A DNA stretch of 64,000 nucleotides from positions 2,522,001-2,586,000 of the forward strand of contig NC_088710.1 in the NCBI RefSeq assembly GCF_963576615.1. The letters are read 5' to 3'. Below the pieces are notes generated by a model. The model did no database searches, was not told the DNA's origin, and worked only from the letters and a program-made list of their open reading frames with translations. The translations under genes and the position numbers were made by a program. The first letter of the stretch is position 1. Each line of letters starts with the position of its first letter. Of this stretch, positions 11,501 through 22,699 are shown piece by piece. The DNA is from Watersipora subatra. Taxonomy: Eukaryota > Bryozoa > Gymnolaemata > Cheilostomatida > Watersiporidae.

Positions 11501-14500
11501 CACCTGTTGCTATCTTTATAATCCCTGTCAGAACATGATTGCACAAAAGTTAAAAATCAGCTCACTAATGGATGATGATTGGTTGATGATTAGGTGATGA
11601 TTGGTTCAACACATTGCTACACTATGAAAACAAACGGTAATTTTTTTATCTAACTAGACTAGAAAGGGAAAAGAACATTTTTGTGTACAATCATCAGATT
11701 GGCAGACGGTAAAATGCATAGGTGCTAGCAGTTGAAAATTCTATCTAGCAAATTGCTGGTTGAGGAGTCCAAATGTCACGGCAGCCTAAATCGAACGATA
11801 AAGCGAGCATCACCTTTCTAAAAAGGTCAACCTTCACTACTTGTCTAACATGAGAAATTCCTCATTACGGTTGGATTTGTTACGGACTTGAGAGAAAATC
11901 GAGTGGAAACTCATTGAAAGACTTGACTTTTATGAAGAACAGTTAATACTCACTAATATGGGTACATGACAAGCCGTGTCACAAACCAGCAAACTGTGAA
12001 CATGGCAAAGAAGAAGTCGCAGAGTCGGGTATTGTTAAGGTATCGATTAAGCTTGGCATACTCTAGCATCCAGTCGACCACATCGTGGAGGCAGAGCACC
12101 AGAGATCCCATTCTCGTCAGATTAAGCATCCAGGAAAAGCATATGAGGAATATGGTAGCGATGTGATGAACAAAATGCTGCCAAAAGTCCTAAAAATACA
12201 ATAGAGTAGTCTAATGTGGGCGGAGTCTGGCTTAGCTAATAGCAGGTACTTCTCTAAAAATACAATAGAGTAGTCTAATGTGGGCGGAGTCTGGCTTAGC
12301 TAATAGCAGGTACATGTACTTCTCTAAAAATACAATAGAGTAGTCTAATGTGGGCGGAGTCTGGCTTAGCTAATAGCATGTACTTCTTTAAAAAAAATAC
12401 GACATATGACCAGTTGGCTGTGATTTGTAAACCATTTAAGGTTTGTTTAATGATGAAGCCATTAACCCTTCCCAAAGGGTTCAAATCCCATACAATGAAA
12501 TCTTTTTTCCGACCCTGAAGGTTGACTTGCAACAGAATTCACATTACAGTTATTTGGTATCAAAAGATTCACCATGTCTTACTCTGCTGTGTTGTAAGTG
12601 CAAAATATATGGAAATGTGATTACAAACCCTTAAAAGCTCAAAAACGAACAGTTAATCGCAGCCATCACAAGACCGCCATAGGTTGGAATCTCTCTGCAA
12701 AACGGCTCAAATGGGATGTAGTTGAACACGACGTGCTTCTGTTTACACTTTTATGCAACCTCATTTGGCAAAAAAATTTCGCAAATATTTTTGAAGCTGT
12801 GGCTTCAGACAGACGGACATGGCTCTTATTATAGTAAAGATCTGATTATTACATAAAATATTGTACTAAGTCTTCTTTTTATTCATTCTACTGCCCAGTA
12901 AAAGATGATCTTCAACTACATGCGTTCTCTATAGTCACATCATCACATGTTTCAATAGTTTTAAAACAGAGGTATATGAGTAATGTCTAAATTCAATTGG
13001 GTCGCAGTAAGTACGCCATTGAACGAAAATTTGAACAATTCTTTATACCAAACTTGCTCGTTTCTGTATTTGTATGACAGGTGCTCGTTTCTGTATTTGT
13101 ATGACAGGTGCTCGTTTCTGTATTTGTATGACAGGTGCTCGTTTCTGTATTTGTATGACAGGTGCTCGTTTCTGTATTTGTATGACAGGTGCTCGTTTCT
13201 GTATTTGTATGACAGGTGCTCGTTTCTGTATTTGTATGACAGGTGCTCGTTTCTGTATTTGTATGACAGGTGCTCGTTTCTGTATTTGTATGACAGGTGC
13301 TCGTTTCTGTATTTGTATGACAGGCTTCAAAATTCTGATTAAACTATGCTCAGAATATTTTTATTTATCCTTCAACAAATATGATGATCGACATCAGCTA
13401 ATCTGTGATGCCAACATACTACATCAACTGTATGTGTCAGTTTATGAACTTTCTGTCACCATGGCCTTCATTCAATTCACTGTCTGAACTTCTCTGCAAT
13501 ACTATTAGCTTACCAACTCTTCAGCAATACTATTAGATTACCAACTTCTCTGCAATACTATTAGATTACCAACTTTTCCGCAATACTATTAGATTAGCAA
13601 CTCCTCCGCAATACTATTAGATTACCAACTTTTCCGCAATACTATTAGATTAGCAACTCCTCCGCAATACTATTAGATTACCAACTTCTCTGCAATACTT
13701 TTAGATTACCAACTCCTCTGCAATACTATTAGATTACCAACTCCTCAGCAATACTATTAGATTACCAACTTCTCTGCAATACTATTAGATTACCAACTCC
13801 TCTGCAATACTATTAGATTACCAACTTCTCAGCAATACTATTAGATTACCAACTCCACCGCAATACTATTAGATTACCAACTCCACCGCAATACTATTAG
13901 ATTACCAACTCCTCTGCAATACTATTAGATTACCAACTTCTCCGCAATACTATTAGATTACCAACTTCTCTGCAATACTATTAGATTACCAACTTCTCTG
14001 CAATATTATTAGATTACCAACTCCTCTGCAATACTATTAGATTACCAACTCCTCAGCAATACTATTAGATTACCAACTTCTCTGCAATACTATTAGATTA
14101 CCAACTTCTCTGCAATACTATTAGATTACCAACTTCTCTGCAATACTATTAGATTACCAACTTCTCTGCAATACTATTAGATTACCAACTCCTCTGCAAT
14201 ACTATTAGATTACCAACTTCTCTGCAATACTATTAGATTACCAACTTCTCAGCAATACTATTAGATTACCAACTCCACCGCAATACTATTAGATTACCAA
14301 CTCCACCGCAATACTATTAGATTACCAACTCCTCTGCAATACTATTAGATTACCAACTTCTCCGCAATACTATTAGATTACCAACTTCTCTGCAATACTA
14401 TTAGATTACCAACTTCTCAGCAATACTATTAGATTACCAACTTTAAAACACGTTTGTTCAACCCACTCCATCATTCCTGAATATTGTATTTTATGTCTAG

Positions 14501-17500
14501 TTTCTCTTTCATTCTTTTGGCATGCAATTAAAAATATAATTTTGTCGATGATTACAAATGCCAATAAGATGTTATACAAACATAATAGTTAACATAACAT
14601 AATAGTTTAAAAACAAAATTTACATCTCTGTCATAATAACCATTGGAATGAAATTATAATCTCTAATCAGCAAATGTCACCCGCAACTCCAAACGTTTAT
14701 TATTTAATAGACTATTCCAGAAAGACATTAGCCTGTGGTTCAACAAACCACAACCACATTGTTACAACCCACCGTTCTCTTGACGTCCACAAACTGGGAG
14801 AAAAGAAGAGTGAGGTAGAAGCCAAGAGAGATCATGTAGTACCAGAATATGGAGTCCGGTGTGTGCTAAAAATAGATACAAATACAAGGTGTGTGCTATA
14901 AATAGATGCAAACACAAGCTTATTTTCTAAGAGGGCAATTGTAAGTGAAACCAAAACCGTTGCAGTCAAGTGTGGACCTTTTAACCAAAGTGCATATTCT
15001 AAGTTTAGACTAAGAGGCATAGTTAACCACTGAAGGGTTAAAGGAACAGAGGGCAATTACAACTAACCTGATTACATTTAATGTTCAATTAAGGAAATAA
15101 CCACTATACCCCACACTGAATTAGCAATTGCTTAAACTAATGTTCATGACCATAAACTGACCGCCGAATTAATCAACTCAAGGAAATACATAGCATAGCA
15201 TCTATCTTCATTTGAAGTTACAATTCCTTGAGAAGATAACTCTACGCAAGAACGCATTAACATAAGAACTTATGGGTACCTGTCGAGGATAGTTATCCAG
15301 CCAGCATTTCCTTGGGTTGCTCAACCATGGCTTATCCCATAGGACAACAACTCCATATATTAATATGCTCAAATAGTATGTACCCCTCCAGCTGCAGATA
15401 CAATATACGCGTTATTAGGTAGCCAGACTTCATAGACTGAAGGGAAGGAGAATAAGACAAGATCACAACAATAGCAGAGCAAATAACTAGAGCAAAAAGG
15501 AAGTAATTTTAATCAAATTATCTATGAATTTCTACATAACATCAACAAGTGGCATACGATAACTGGTAAGTGAGTTGTCGCCTTACATCAGGCAAGACTC
15601 TAAATGGTGAGGTGGGGCCTCATACGACAAATGGTCAACCGTGGAGACAGAAGCTAACAAGTCCAACCAGTAATTTTAGCACTAATGTGGAACTACACAC
15701 ACTAAAAGTGCCACAACACTAGAGCAAAGCAGCATTGTAGCTACATTACCTGTGCAACTGTAAAGGTATAACAAGGTCACTTGGAGTGGAGAGGTTATGC
15801 TAGATATGGAATGTACTTACAACTGGGAACACAGGCTAAAGCTGCAGACTAGCTAAATAATTATTTAATCATTGTCATGACAACTCATTGATGTTAAAGT
15901 TTGATAAGATTAATGAAATTCAACAAAATTTGTGAATTTTGATTCCAAAACAGGTTGCTAAGATAGGCTCAGATGTTTGCAATAAATCTTAAAAACTGAC
16001 TTGCCCATTAACAAAAATGACACTCTCAAGCAGGTGATTGGCTAGCTATGAGTGTGAAGGAAGCAGGATAACAAATAAACAGATAATACAAGCGGCACAC
16101 AACAAAACAATTAACTAATTTAACGAGTGTCTCTCCAACAACAACACCTGCACACTGGCACGTACCAAGCATTGGATACTGCATCATTACAACATTTCTG
16201 TCAACAAATGAGAATATTACATTGGCTAAGACATTTGCTTGTTCAAATCACACAGATCTTTGTGCCCGCAGTTATCGATGACAATTTTGTGTCAAGAACA
16301 GATTCACACAGACCTAAGGACAAGTAACAAACGTTACTCAACAGGTATGGTAAGGTATAAAGATCAGATACTAAATGTATGGTTTACAAATAATATAATC
16401 ATACGCCGTAGATTTATTTCTGTTTTATATTTTTTAGTTTTATCTCCAATTATCATGACCTGTTTCTCCGTTATTAATTTTGTTTCTTTTCATTTTGGTT
16501 ATTTCTTTCTCATGACAACCACTAGACACCTTTTATAGAAACTTTCAAATAAAAAGATCTCTACTCGTGTTGTTCCATTATTATTAGTTGTGTTACTCCA
16601 AAAAAGCATCGTCTCCTTCCTTTGCAAAGTTTGAAAATTCAAAACATTGCAATGTTTCAAAAAACTTTGGACTCGGTGTTGAAAATTACTTTGAATGTCA
16701 AAATAAATACTTCCTCGAATTTAACATTATGTCGAAAAAATCGTATGTTGTGGTTATCGTAAGACGAGGCTTGACTGTACAACGATCATTTTAAATGCTG
16801 ATAGTACACTGATGCTTGACCTGCCAACTCGAAGAAAACCAAATGTGGAATTGTGAAGAGTGTTTGATGGTACTTCTTTCTAATACCCAAGCTTAGGAAT
16901 GAGGAAGCACGGGTAGAGGGTGCTAAGGTAGAGGGTGCGTTACAGGTGTAAGGTAGAGCATCTTTGCAGGTACATGGAAAGCTCAGCCATGCAAAGGAGG
17001 AAAATGAACGAGAGACCGAGGCAGCCAAATAGAAGAAATAAGAAACGGCAGCTCAGCCAGCATGCACGCTGACGCTTTTCAGAGCCATGCTCACTTCTGT
17101 GAACGCCAACTTAGATGGCTTATATGTCTGCTTTTCAATGAACCAGCTATTGAAATGCTTGCATCTAGTATAGCGGGTAAATGCTTACAACTTTAATGTA
17201 AAAATATTTTATAAATGATCCAAAACTTCTATGGAATACTAACCTACACAGTTGAAAGAAAGTTTGTGCACCTATTGAAATAATGTTATAGCAATATTTT
17301 AGCTCCCAATTGCTTAAAAGGAAAGATTTATCATATTTATAAAATATTATACATATGATAGATAGTTGAATCCGTTGTTGCCATAGAAGAAATGATAGAT
17401 ACACTAGTTGAATACGCTGTTGCCATAGAGCAAACATGGAAAATTAGTGAATGATTTAAAATACATGCGCTCCATTTAACCATGAATGAGTACAATAGAT

Positions 17501-20500
17501 GTATCAGCTATGATTGTCTGACGGGATGATAAGTGTTTCATCATTTAAACATTTTGCAGTTGAGAATTTCTCTAGAGCTTATAATGATATGATATAATAT
17601 CAATACCCTCTAGACAGTATTAAAGGCCTCGAGGCTCCCGAGTAACATGATCAATACAATCGTAGCATATGGCAACGAGTTTAGTTAACTCATTGCCGCG
17701 TAGTTCCATGTTCCAATGAGTCGCTCTATACACTAGATAGTTTAACAGGTGCCCTACTTCATCCATAGAGTTAGCAATATACACCAGATAGTTTACCAGG
17801 CGCCATAGTTTATCCATAAAGTTAACAATATACACCATATAGTTTACCAGGTGTCCTACTTCATCCATAGAGTTAACAATATACACCAGATAGTTTACCA
17901 AGTACCCTAGTTTATCCATAGAGTTAACAATATACACCAGATAGTTTACCAGGTGCCCTACTTCATCCATAGAGTTAACAATATACACCAGATAGTTTAC
18001 CAAGTACCCTAGTTTATCCATAGAGTTAACAATATACACCAGATAGTTTACCAGGTGCCCTAGTTCATCCATAGAATTAACACCATACACCAGATAGTTT
18101 ACCAGGTGCCCTAGTTCATCCATAAAGTTAACAATATACACCAGAGAGTTTACCAAAGACCCTAGTTTTTCCATAGAGTCTACGCAATACGCTCGCAACC
18201 AGTACTTTACAATGTATCATAAATACACGGGCTTTAGGTATTCAGGTTTGTTTTATTGTGACAAGAAACCAACGATGGCATGTACACTCATCACGCCCAA
18301 CATTCGCAGAAGGAATAGCTCTATGCCATCGACACAACCTCAAAGGTACGGCCACACGTATCGACTTTTTTGTTGATTCTGACCGAAATCAAGAAAATAA
18401 CAAAAAACACAGAATTATTTGGCCGAAACTCACAGAATTGTCAAAGCTGCGCATGCACACCGAAATCTTCGACAAAACGCTTTCAATTGGCTAAACAAAT
18501 TATTAGCGACCACGATTCTAGCAGCTTTTGCAATTTATATAGTCTAAGACACATATTATGACAAACAATAAATGTACCAATGCAATTCAACATAGTACAT
18601 ACGATGTAACTGTCTAGATTGCACTATTGTTGGTTCTTTATCATTCGGACACCATGGCTACAAATCATTTCTTTTTCAATAATAGCTATTTATTTTTAGA
18701 AGAAAAAATTTCGTTGCAGAAAGAGTTGTCATCTTTAGCACAATCATGTCAGTTGTATCGTATTTACTATGGGAAATCACGTCAGTATTTTTCTTGCAGG
18801 TCGCGTTATGCGCTCCAGACTACATAAACTGCAAAAGCTGCTAGAATTGTGCTCACTAATACTTTGTTAAGCCAATTGAAAGCGTTTCGTCGACAATTTC
18901 GGCGTGCATGCACAGCTCTGACAATTTTGTGAATTTAGGCCGAATAATTCTGTGTTTTTCATTCATTTCGTGATTTCGGTCAGAATCAGCGAAAAAATCG
19001 TTAAGTGTGGCCGTAGCTAAGAGTGGCTCATTCCATGTAAGAAGTATTCCATGTAAGACTGGCAACTAGATTATAATGGCACACGGTACAGGCACCTGGT
19101 ACACTCCATAACCAGATCTGCTATTAGTAATATGTACTTCATAGAGCAAACACTGAATAGCTATTGAAGGTAGTAGAAATCCACTCACGCTGTTTCAGTG
19201 AACTTATCCATAGTGCTCGGCCGATCTTGATTTCGTCTTTTCCGTAGCCATCGTTGTATACTCCTATTAGATAGGTCAGTATTTGTGTTCCAAGCCTAGA
19301 GTAAAAAGGCAGTGTTATAAGGAGATGCCAGTGTTTGTGTTCCAAGCCTGAAGAAAAAGGCAGTGTTACAAGAAAGGTCAGCGTTTGTGTTCCAAGACTG
19401 AAGGAAACTTTTAGTGTTATAAGGGGAGGTCAATGCTTGTGTTCCAAACCTGAAGTAAAAAACAGTGTTATAAGGAGAGGTCAGTGTTCGTGTTCTATGC
19501 GCATAGTAAAAAGCAGTGTAATAAGGAGATCTCGGTGTTTAGGTTCCAACTCTGTAGCAAAAGAACAGGACAGTAAGGAGAGATCAATGTATATAATATA
19601 TACATATAATAAGGAGAGATCAGTGTTTGTTTCAAGTCCATGGTAGAAGCGCGGTGTAATGGGAGAGGTCATTAAATAATTATGTGCGAAACATGATAAA
19701 GAATAGATTTCTTGTATTTAATCTAGATCTGTATCTCGCTTCTGCATCAGATATAGTACCTGCGCCGCGTAGTCGCATCACCAATATGTCAGGCCCCTTG
19801 CTGCCATTTTTACCTGCATTCTTGCACCAATTACACACCTTGAGTTGAGCCTCAGTAGGATAGGGGTGCCTCCTGTAGAGGGACTCTAACTGAGCATTTT
19901 GAGGACATCTGTGTACTTTTGTTGAGATACTTTTAGATAATCCATACGGATACGCTATAAACCTGTAACATTATATCTACTTATTACGGTATCATAGAAA
20001 TAGACAGAGGCATATGCTCGGTACATAAACTTGCTAAAACTGTCTACACAAGCGCGCATCTATTCCGAGCCATGCATAAACACTAACTAATACGAGCAAA
20101 AATTTCCAGATAACTGAAGTACCAACTGAGCTGGAATATCAGTTGACAGTGCTTACTACGGATTCCTACATGTAACACTGAGTCTCGACTGTAAGCGCAA
20201 CACATACAGCATTGAAATTTATGATCGATACAACACTTACAGTATGTACAAATGACTCACAAAGGTTATGGTCAATACAACACTTACAGTATGTACAAAT
20301 GACTCACAAAAGTTATGGTCGATACAACACTTACAGTATGTACAAATGACTCACAAAAGTTATGGTTGATACAACAATTACAGTATGTACAAATGACTCA
20401 CAAAAGTTATGGTTGATACAACAATTACAGTATGTACAAATGACTCACAAAAGTTATGGTCGATACAACAATTACAGCGTGTACAAATGACTACCAGAAG

Positions 20501-22601
20501 TTAAGGTCGATACAACACTTACAGCGTGTACAAATGACTACCAGAATTTACGGTCGATACAACACTTACAGCGTGTACAAATGACTACCAGACTTTAAGG
20601 TTGATACAACACTTACAGCGTGTACAAATGACTACCAGAATTTACGGTCGATACAGCACTTACAGCGTGTACAAATGACTACCAGACTTTACGGTCGATA
20701 CAACACTTACAGCGTGTACAAATGACTACCAGAATTTACGGTCGATACAACACTTACAGCGTGTACAAATGACTACCAGAATTTACGGTCGAAACAGCAC
20801 TTACAGCGTGTACAATTGACTACCAGACTTTAAGGTCGATACAACACTTACAGCGTGTACAAATGACTACCAGAATTTACGGTCGATACAACACTTACAG
20901 CGTGTACAAATGACTACCAGAATTTACGGTCGATACAGCACTTACAGCGTGTACAAATGACTACCAGAATTTACGGTCGATACAGCACTTACAGCGTGTA
21001 CAAATGACTACCAGAAGTTAAGGTCGATACAACACTTACAGCGTGTACAAATGACTACCAGACTTTAAGGTCGATACAACACTTACAGCGTGTACAAATG
21101 ACTACCAGACTTTAAGGTCGATACAACACTTACAGCGTGTACAAATGACTACCAGACTTTAAGGTCGATACAACACTTACAGCGTGTACAAATGACTACC
21201 AGACTTTAAGGTCGATACAACACTTGGTTAATCCATCAGTTTGCGTTATCCAAAAGATAAAAATGGCAAAAACCTCCTAGTCAATCGAGTTTTATACCTC
21301 ACAAATTTTTACCAAATATTTCATGTTTGCCAGAGATGGAAACGGCACATACGAATGATGCGCAAAAAATGCCCTGGAAAGCTAATCCATTCCAAATATT
21401 TTCCACTCTTCAGTTGTTCCTATTTAAATTTGAGCAGTTCCGAGTGTCTCGCTATGATAGTAATCCTTATCTTTTTTAACAAAGCGGCAGCGTTAATCCA
21501 CAACATGTGAATACCTATTAAAACACTTATCGCATGCTCAAGCATGGGAACATAGTGTATGTTTACAGCGCATGCTAGGGGACTTCATCGAACCATTTGC
21601 GAAGAGAGAGATTACAGTCAGGTTACATTGGACTGGAGTGCCGTGTAAAGGCATGTTCAGTCATTAGCCAGATAGTACGAGGGTTAGATCAATAGCAAGA
21701 TAAAGGGTGACAAAGTCAACAGTGCCAACAGTGTCAAGGGGCGCAAAGATGACAAACTAGACTTTGCCCAACCGAAAATTTTCAGGTTATTTATTTTGAA
21801 ACAAACAAAATGATGAGACAAAAATACCCATCCATATGAGAAAGAGAAAGTTTAAGTGCCTGGAGGATGCTCTAGGAATGACACAGCATCTAGAATGAGA
21901 CTTTTCAAAGTTGAACGGAGTAAGAGACCAGAAATAGGCTGAACAAGTCATAAGATACCACTTGCAGGTTGTAAACTGAGGCTGTATAGACTCAGTAGGT
22001 ATAGCTCAGCCACATGTAGCTTATAATGCGTTACTAGCTTTCAGCCGTCTGCTGCGACTGGGAATCAACTGATCTACACCGCAGATTGATATCAGGCTTG
22101 TACATACTTTCATCATTCATATTTTATATTTGTTTGCAAAGCAAACGGGTAGGCCTACCTGTTCTGCATGGGAAAATAACACAGTTGTCAATCCGCTCTG
22201 GTTGGTTGTTGGGATTGAACAATCGTCGGCAAACTCAATTTCAGATGAACAAAAATAGAAGTTTATCAAAATTTAGCGGCTGTTCAAAATTTCAGCAAAA
22301 TCTGCCCCAATTATCAGTCAGTGCACAGCAGCTTTAAATTTTTGTTGAGCATTTTAAATTCAGTTGAAAGGAAGTTAAAATTACAGAGCATTATGGGGAC
22401 CTACCTTTCAAATAGTCGTCTAATAAAAAATATTGCTACAGCGACAGGAATGCAGTAGAGCAGGTCTCTGGGTTGAGCGATGTACACACCGTCCGAAGGC
22501 GAGTTTTTATAGTCTTTCCAGTGTATGGTGGCTGGCAGCCAGAACCACTCAGAAAATAACCAGTCTTGGGTACGATTGTACACGGAGTACAGCCACTCCA
22601 T
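8537..22601 (-). CDS. CERS: Ceramide synthase with Hox-like and TLC domains (8 exons, 380 aa)
   Basis: Exons in transcript order: 22601-22405, 19962-19839, 19295-19189, 15391-15280, 14865-14773, 12189-11954, 9034-8878, 8653-8537. All introns are GT-AG, phases agree, and the total is 1143 nt (380 codons plus stop). The enzyme N-acylates sphingoid bases with acyl-CoA in the ER membrane to make (dihydro)ceramide. Visible features: the N-terminal block WFWLPATIHWKDYK with an NRT sequon at residue 9; a Hox-like segment ending RWLRKRRNQDRPS (residues 122-134); a TLC/Lag1 domain from about 134 to 342 with FVHHIAT (217-223) and LHDVVDWMLEYAK (245-257), carrying the conserved His pair and the HD...D motif; and an acidic, serine-rich tail starting VEKDIRSCSEESDSSD (343-358), the CK2-type tail of Hox-containing family members. 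The Met at 22601 is chosen because it matches family starts. No key residue appears lost. The introns are packed with minisatellites. Confidence 0.96.
9113..9384. repeat. 27-bp tandem array in ceramide synthase intron 6 (about 10 copies)
   Basis: The unit is close to ATGTTCACAGACATCTGC followed by TTGCTAGCC. The last partial unit is followed at once by ATGGCTAGCAAGCAGCTGAT, an inverted piece of the same unit, so the array ends in a short fold-back. Open frames on both strands here are periodicity products. Confidence 0.93.
9640..10140. repeat. 20-bp tandem array in ceramide synthase intron 6 (about 25 copies)
   Basis: The unit is ATGGTTTTCTTTACCACAGT, with a variant carrying CAAACAGT and therefore one base longer. 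Three overlapping open frames (up to 220 aa) run through it because the period shifts frame without creating stops; they are not genes. Confidence 0.95.
10455..10655. repeat. 27-29-bp tandem array in ceramide synthase intron 6 (about 7 copies)
   Basis: The unit is CTCTCTACCTACCTGTAAAA followed by ACCCAT, with variable CT runs. On the + strand it is pyrimidine-rich. Confidence 0.9.
10694..10784. mobile_element. Truncated copy of dispersed repeat family A, interrupted by a TIR element
   Basis: The sequence GGTCGACTTGCAACAAAGTT through GGTTCAAAATA matches the first about 90 bp of the family found at 12518, 23880 and 25095. It stops exactly where a second element begins with CAGTGAAACCTCGG, at a TA within the family sequence CAAAATATATGG. 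Confidence 0.7.
10785..11115. mobile_element. Partial TIR element, one end only (same family as 56766-57524)
   Basis: It begins CAGTGAAACCTCGGTTCTCG after TA. About 330 bp match the reverse complement of the right part of the complete element at 56766-57524, including ATCTATGATGATGAAAAC and the reverse complement of AGCAAAGCATTCGAAATG. The other end is not found, so the copy is truncated. It lies in ceramide synthase intron 6. Confidence 0.7.
12190..12387. repeat. 64-70-bp tandem repeat (3 copies) covering the exon 6 splice acceptor
   Basis: The unit begins CTAAAAATACAATAGAGTAG and continues with TCTAATGTGGGCGGAGTCTG and TTAGCTAATAGCAGGTAC. On the ceramide synthase strand the first copy supplies the functional acceptor (TTGTATTTTTAG at 12190-12201). 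The next two copies repeat the same polypyrimidine tract and AG. Confidence 0.9.
12518..12838 (+). mobile_element. Dispersed repeat family A, about 320-bp copy with SINE-like tail
   Basis: It begins AAGGTTGACTTGCAACAGAA and includes CACCATGTCTTACTCTGCTG and GAACAGTTAATCGCAGCC. It ends with CAGACAGACGGACATGGCTC and TTATTATAGTAAAG, the same tail found near 31165-31195 and, on -, at 42160-42195. It lies in ceramide synthase intron 5. No coding capacity is seen. Confidence 0.65.
13056..13324. repeat. 27-bp tandem array in ceramide synthase intron 5 (10 nearly perfect copies)
   Basis: The unit is GCTCGTTTCTGTATTTGTAT followed by GACAGGT. Copies are almost identical, which suggests recent expansion. 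Frames of 95-137 aa on both strands are periodicity products. Confidence 0.95.
13486..14444. repeat. 28-bp tandem array in ceramide synthase intron 5 (about 34 copies)
   Basis: The unit is CAACTTCTCTGCAATACTAT followed by TAGATTAC, with variation concentrated in the CT(C/T)(C/T)(T/A/C)(C/G) positions. Higher-order repetition is visible: the ordered set of variants near 13795-13990 recurs near 14190-14410, suggesting a segmental duplication within the array. Confidence 0.95.
14866..14925 (-). repeat. Tandem duplication of the exon 5 splice acceptor
   Basis: Read on -, the sequence has ATCTATTTATAGCACACACC and about 28 bp later ATCTATTTTTAGCACACACC. Both contain a pyrimidine tract, the AG and the first bases of exon 5. 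The inner AG joins the conserved HTPDSIFWYY peptide. Use of the outer AG would add a segment with an in-frame TAG stop. Confidence 0.8.
16640..16778. mobile_element. Solo TIR end of a pogo/mariner-like element
   Basis: The segment ends ATCGTAAGACGAGGCTTGAC followed by TGTAC. Reversed, this reads CAGTCAAGCCTCGTCTTACG after TA, which resembles the ends at 5376 and 56766. The opposite end was not found, so the left limit is arbitrary. It is in ceramide synthase intron 3. Confidence 0.45.
17735..18185. repeat. 51-bp tandem array in ceramide synthase intron 3 (about 9 copies)
   Basis: The unit contains AGAGTTAACAATATACACCA, GATAGTTTACCAGGTGCCCT and A(C/G)TTCATCCAT. A 192-aa frame on - reads a 17-residue repeat through it, but it begins and ends outside the array without splice context and matches nothing in the ceramide synthase. 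Confidence 0.93.
18347..19015. mobile_element. 669-bp fold-back element with about 200-bp inverted arms in ceramide synthase intron 3
   Basis: The left terminus is TACGGCCACAC and the right terminus is GTGTGGCCGTA. The arms correspond over about 200 bp, for example GAATTATTTGGCC against GGCCGAATAATTC, GCATGCACACCGAAAT against ATTTCGGCGTGCATGC, and GCAGCTTTTGCA against TGCAAAAGCTGC. There is no transposase; this is a MITE with long inverted repeats. Confidence 0.85.
19270..19670. repeat. About 50-bp tandem array derived from the exon 3 acceptor of ceramide synthase (7-8 copies)
   Basis: The unit contains AAGGAGAGGTCAGTGTTTGT, GTTCCAAGCCTGAAG and AAAAGGCAGTGTTA. On -, the first copy spans the true exon 3 acceptor and the codons for AWNTNTDLS. 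Each further copy repeats a version of the exon's 5' end plus the preceding pyrimidine tract. Copies diverge away from the exon. The array occupies most of intron 2. Confidence 0.9.
20222..21227. repeat. 47-bp tandem array in ceramide synthase intron 1 (about 21 copies)
   Basis: The unit contains GATACAACACTTACAGCGTG, TACAAATGACTACCAGA and (A/C)TTTA(A/C)GGTC. The leftmost six copies are a distinct subfamily (CAGTATGTAC and GACTCACAAA), so the array has two blocks. Confidence 0.94.
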
Positions 22602-22699
22602 TTTTAATCTCTTTAGGCTACCTCCGCATCCGCCACTATAATCAACAACTTTCCTTTGAGCTCTACAATGCTGCAAGCAGACTAAACACTGGTCTTCCA

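Noticed and set aside
13486-14444. CRISPR-like regular repeat array
   Set aside because: There are no unique spacers; units abut directly, and the locus is a eukaryotic intron. The same holds for the 47-, 40- and 48-bp arrays.
17620-18198. 192-aa frame on - with 17-residue repeats, same strand as ceramide synthase
   Set aside because: It reads the 51-bp array inside intron 3. Exons 3 and 4 join in phase without it and ceramide synthases have no such insert.
19800-19838. Extension of ceramide synthase exon 2 by VCNWCKNA to a second donor
   Set aside because: That donor leaves the wrong phase for exon 3, whereas the GTGTGT donor after QLK joins phase 0 to AWNTNTDLS and preserves the Hox-like alignment.
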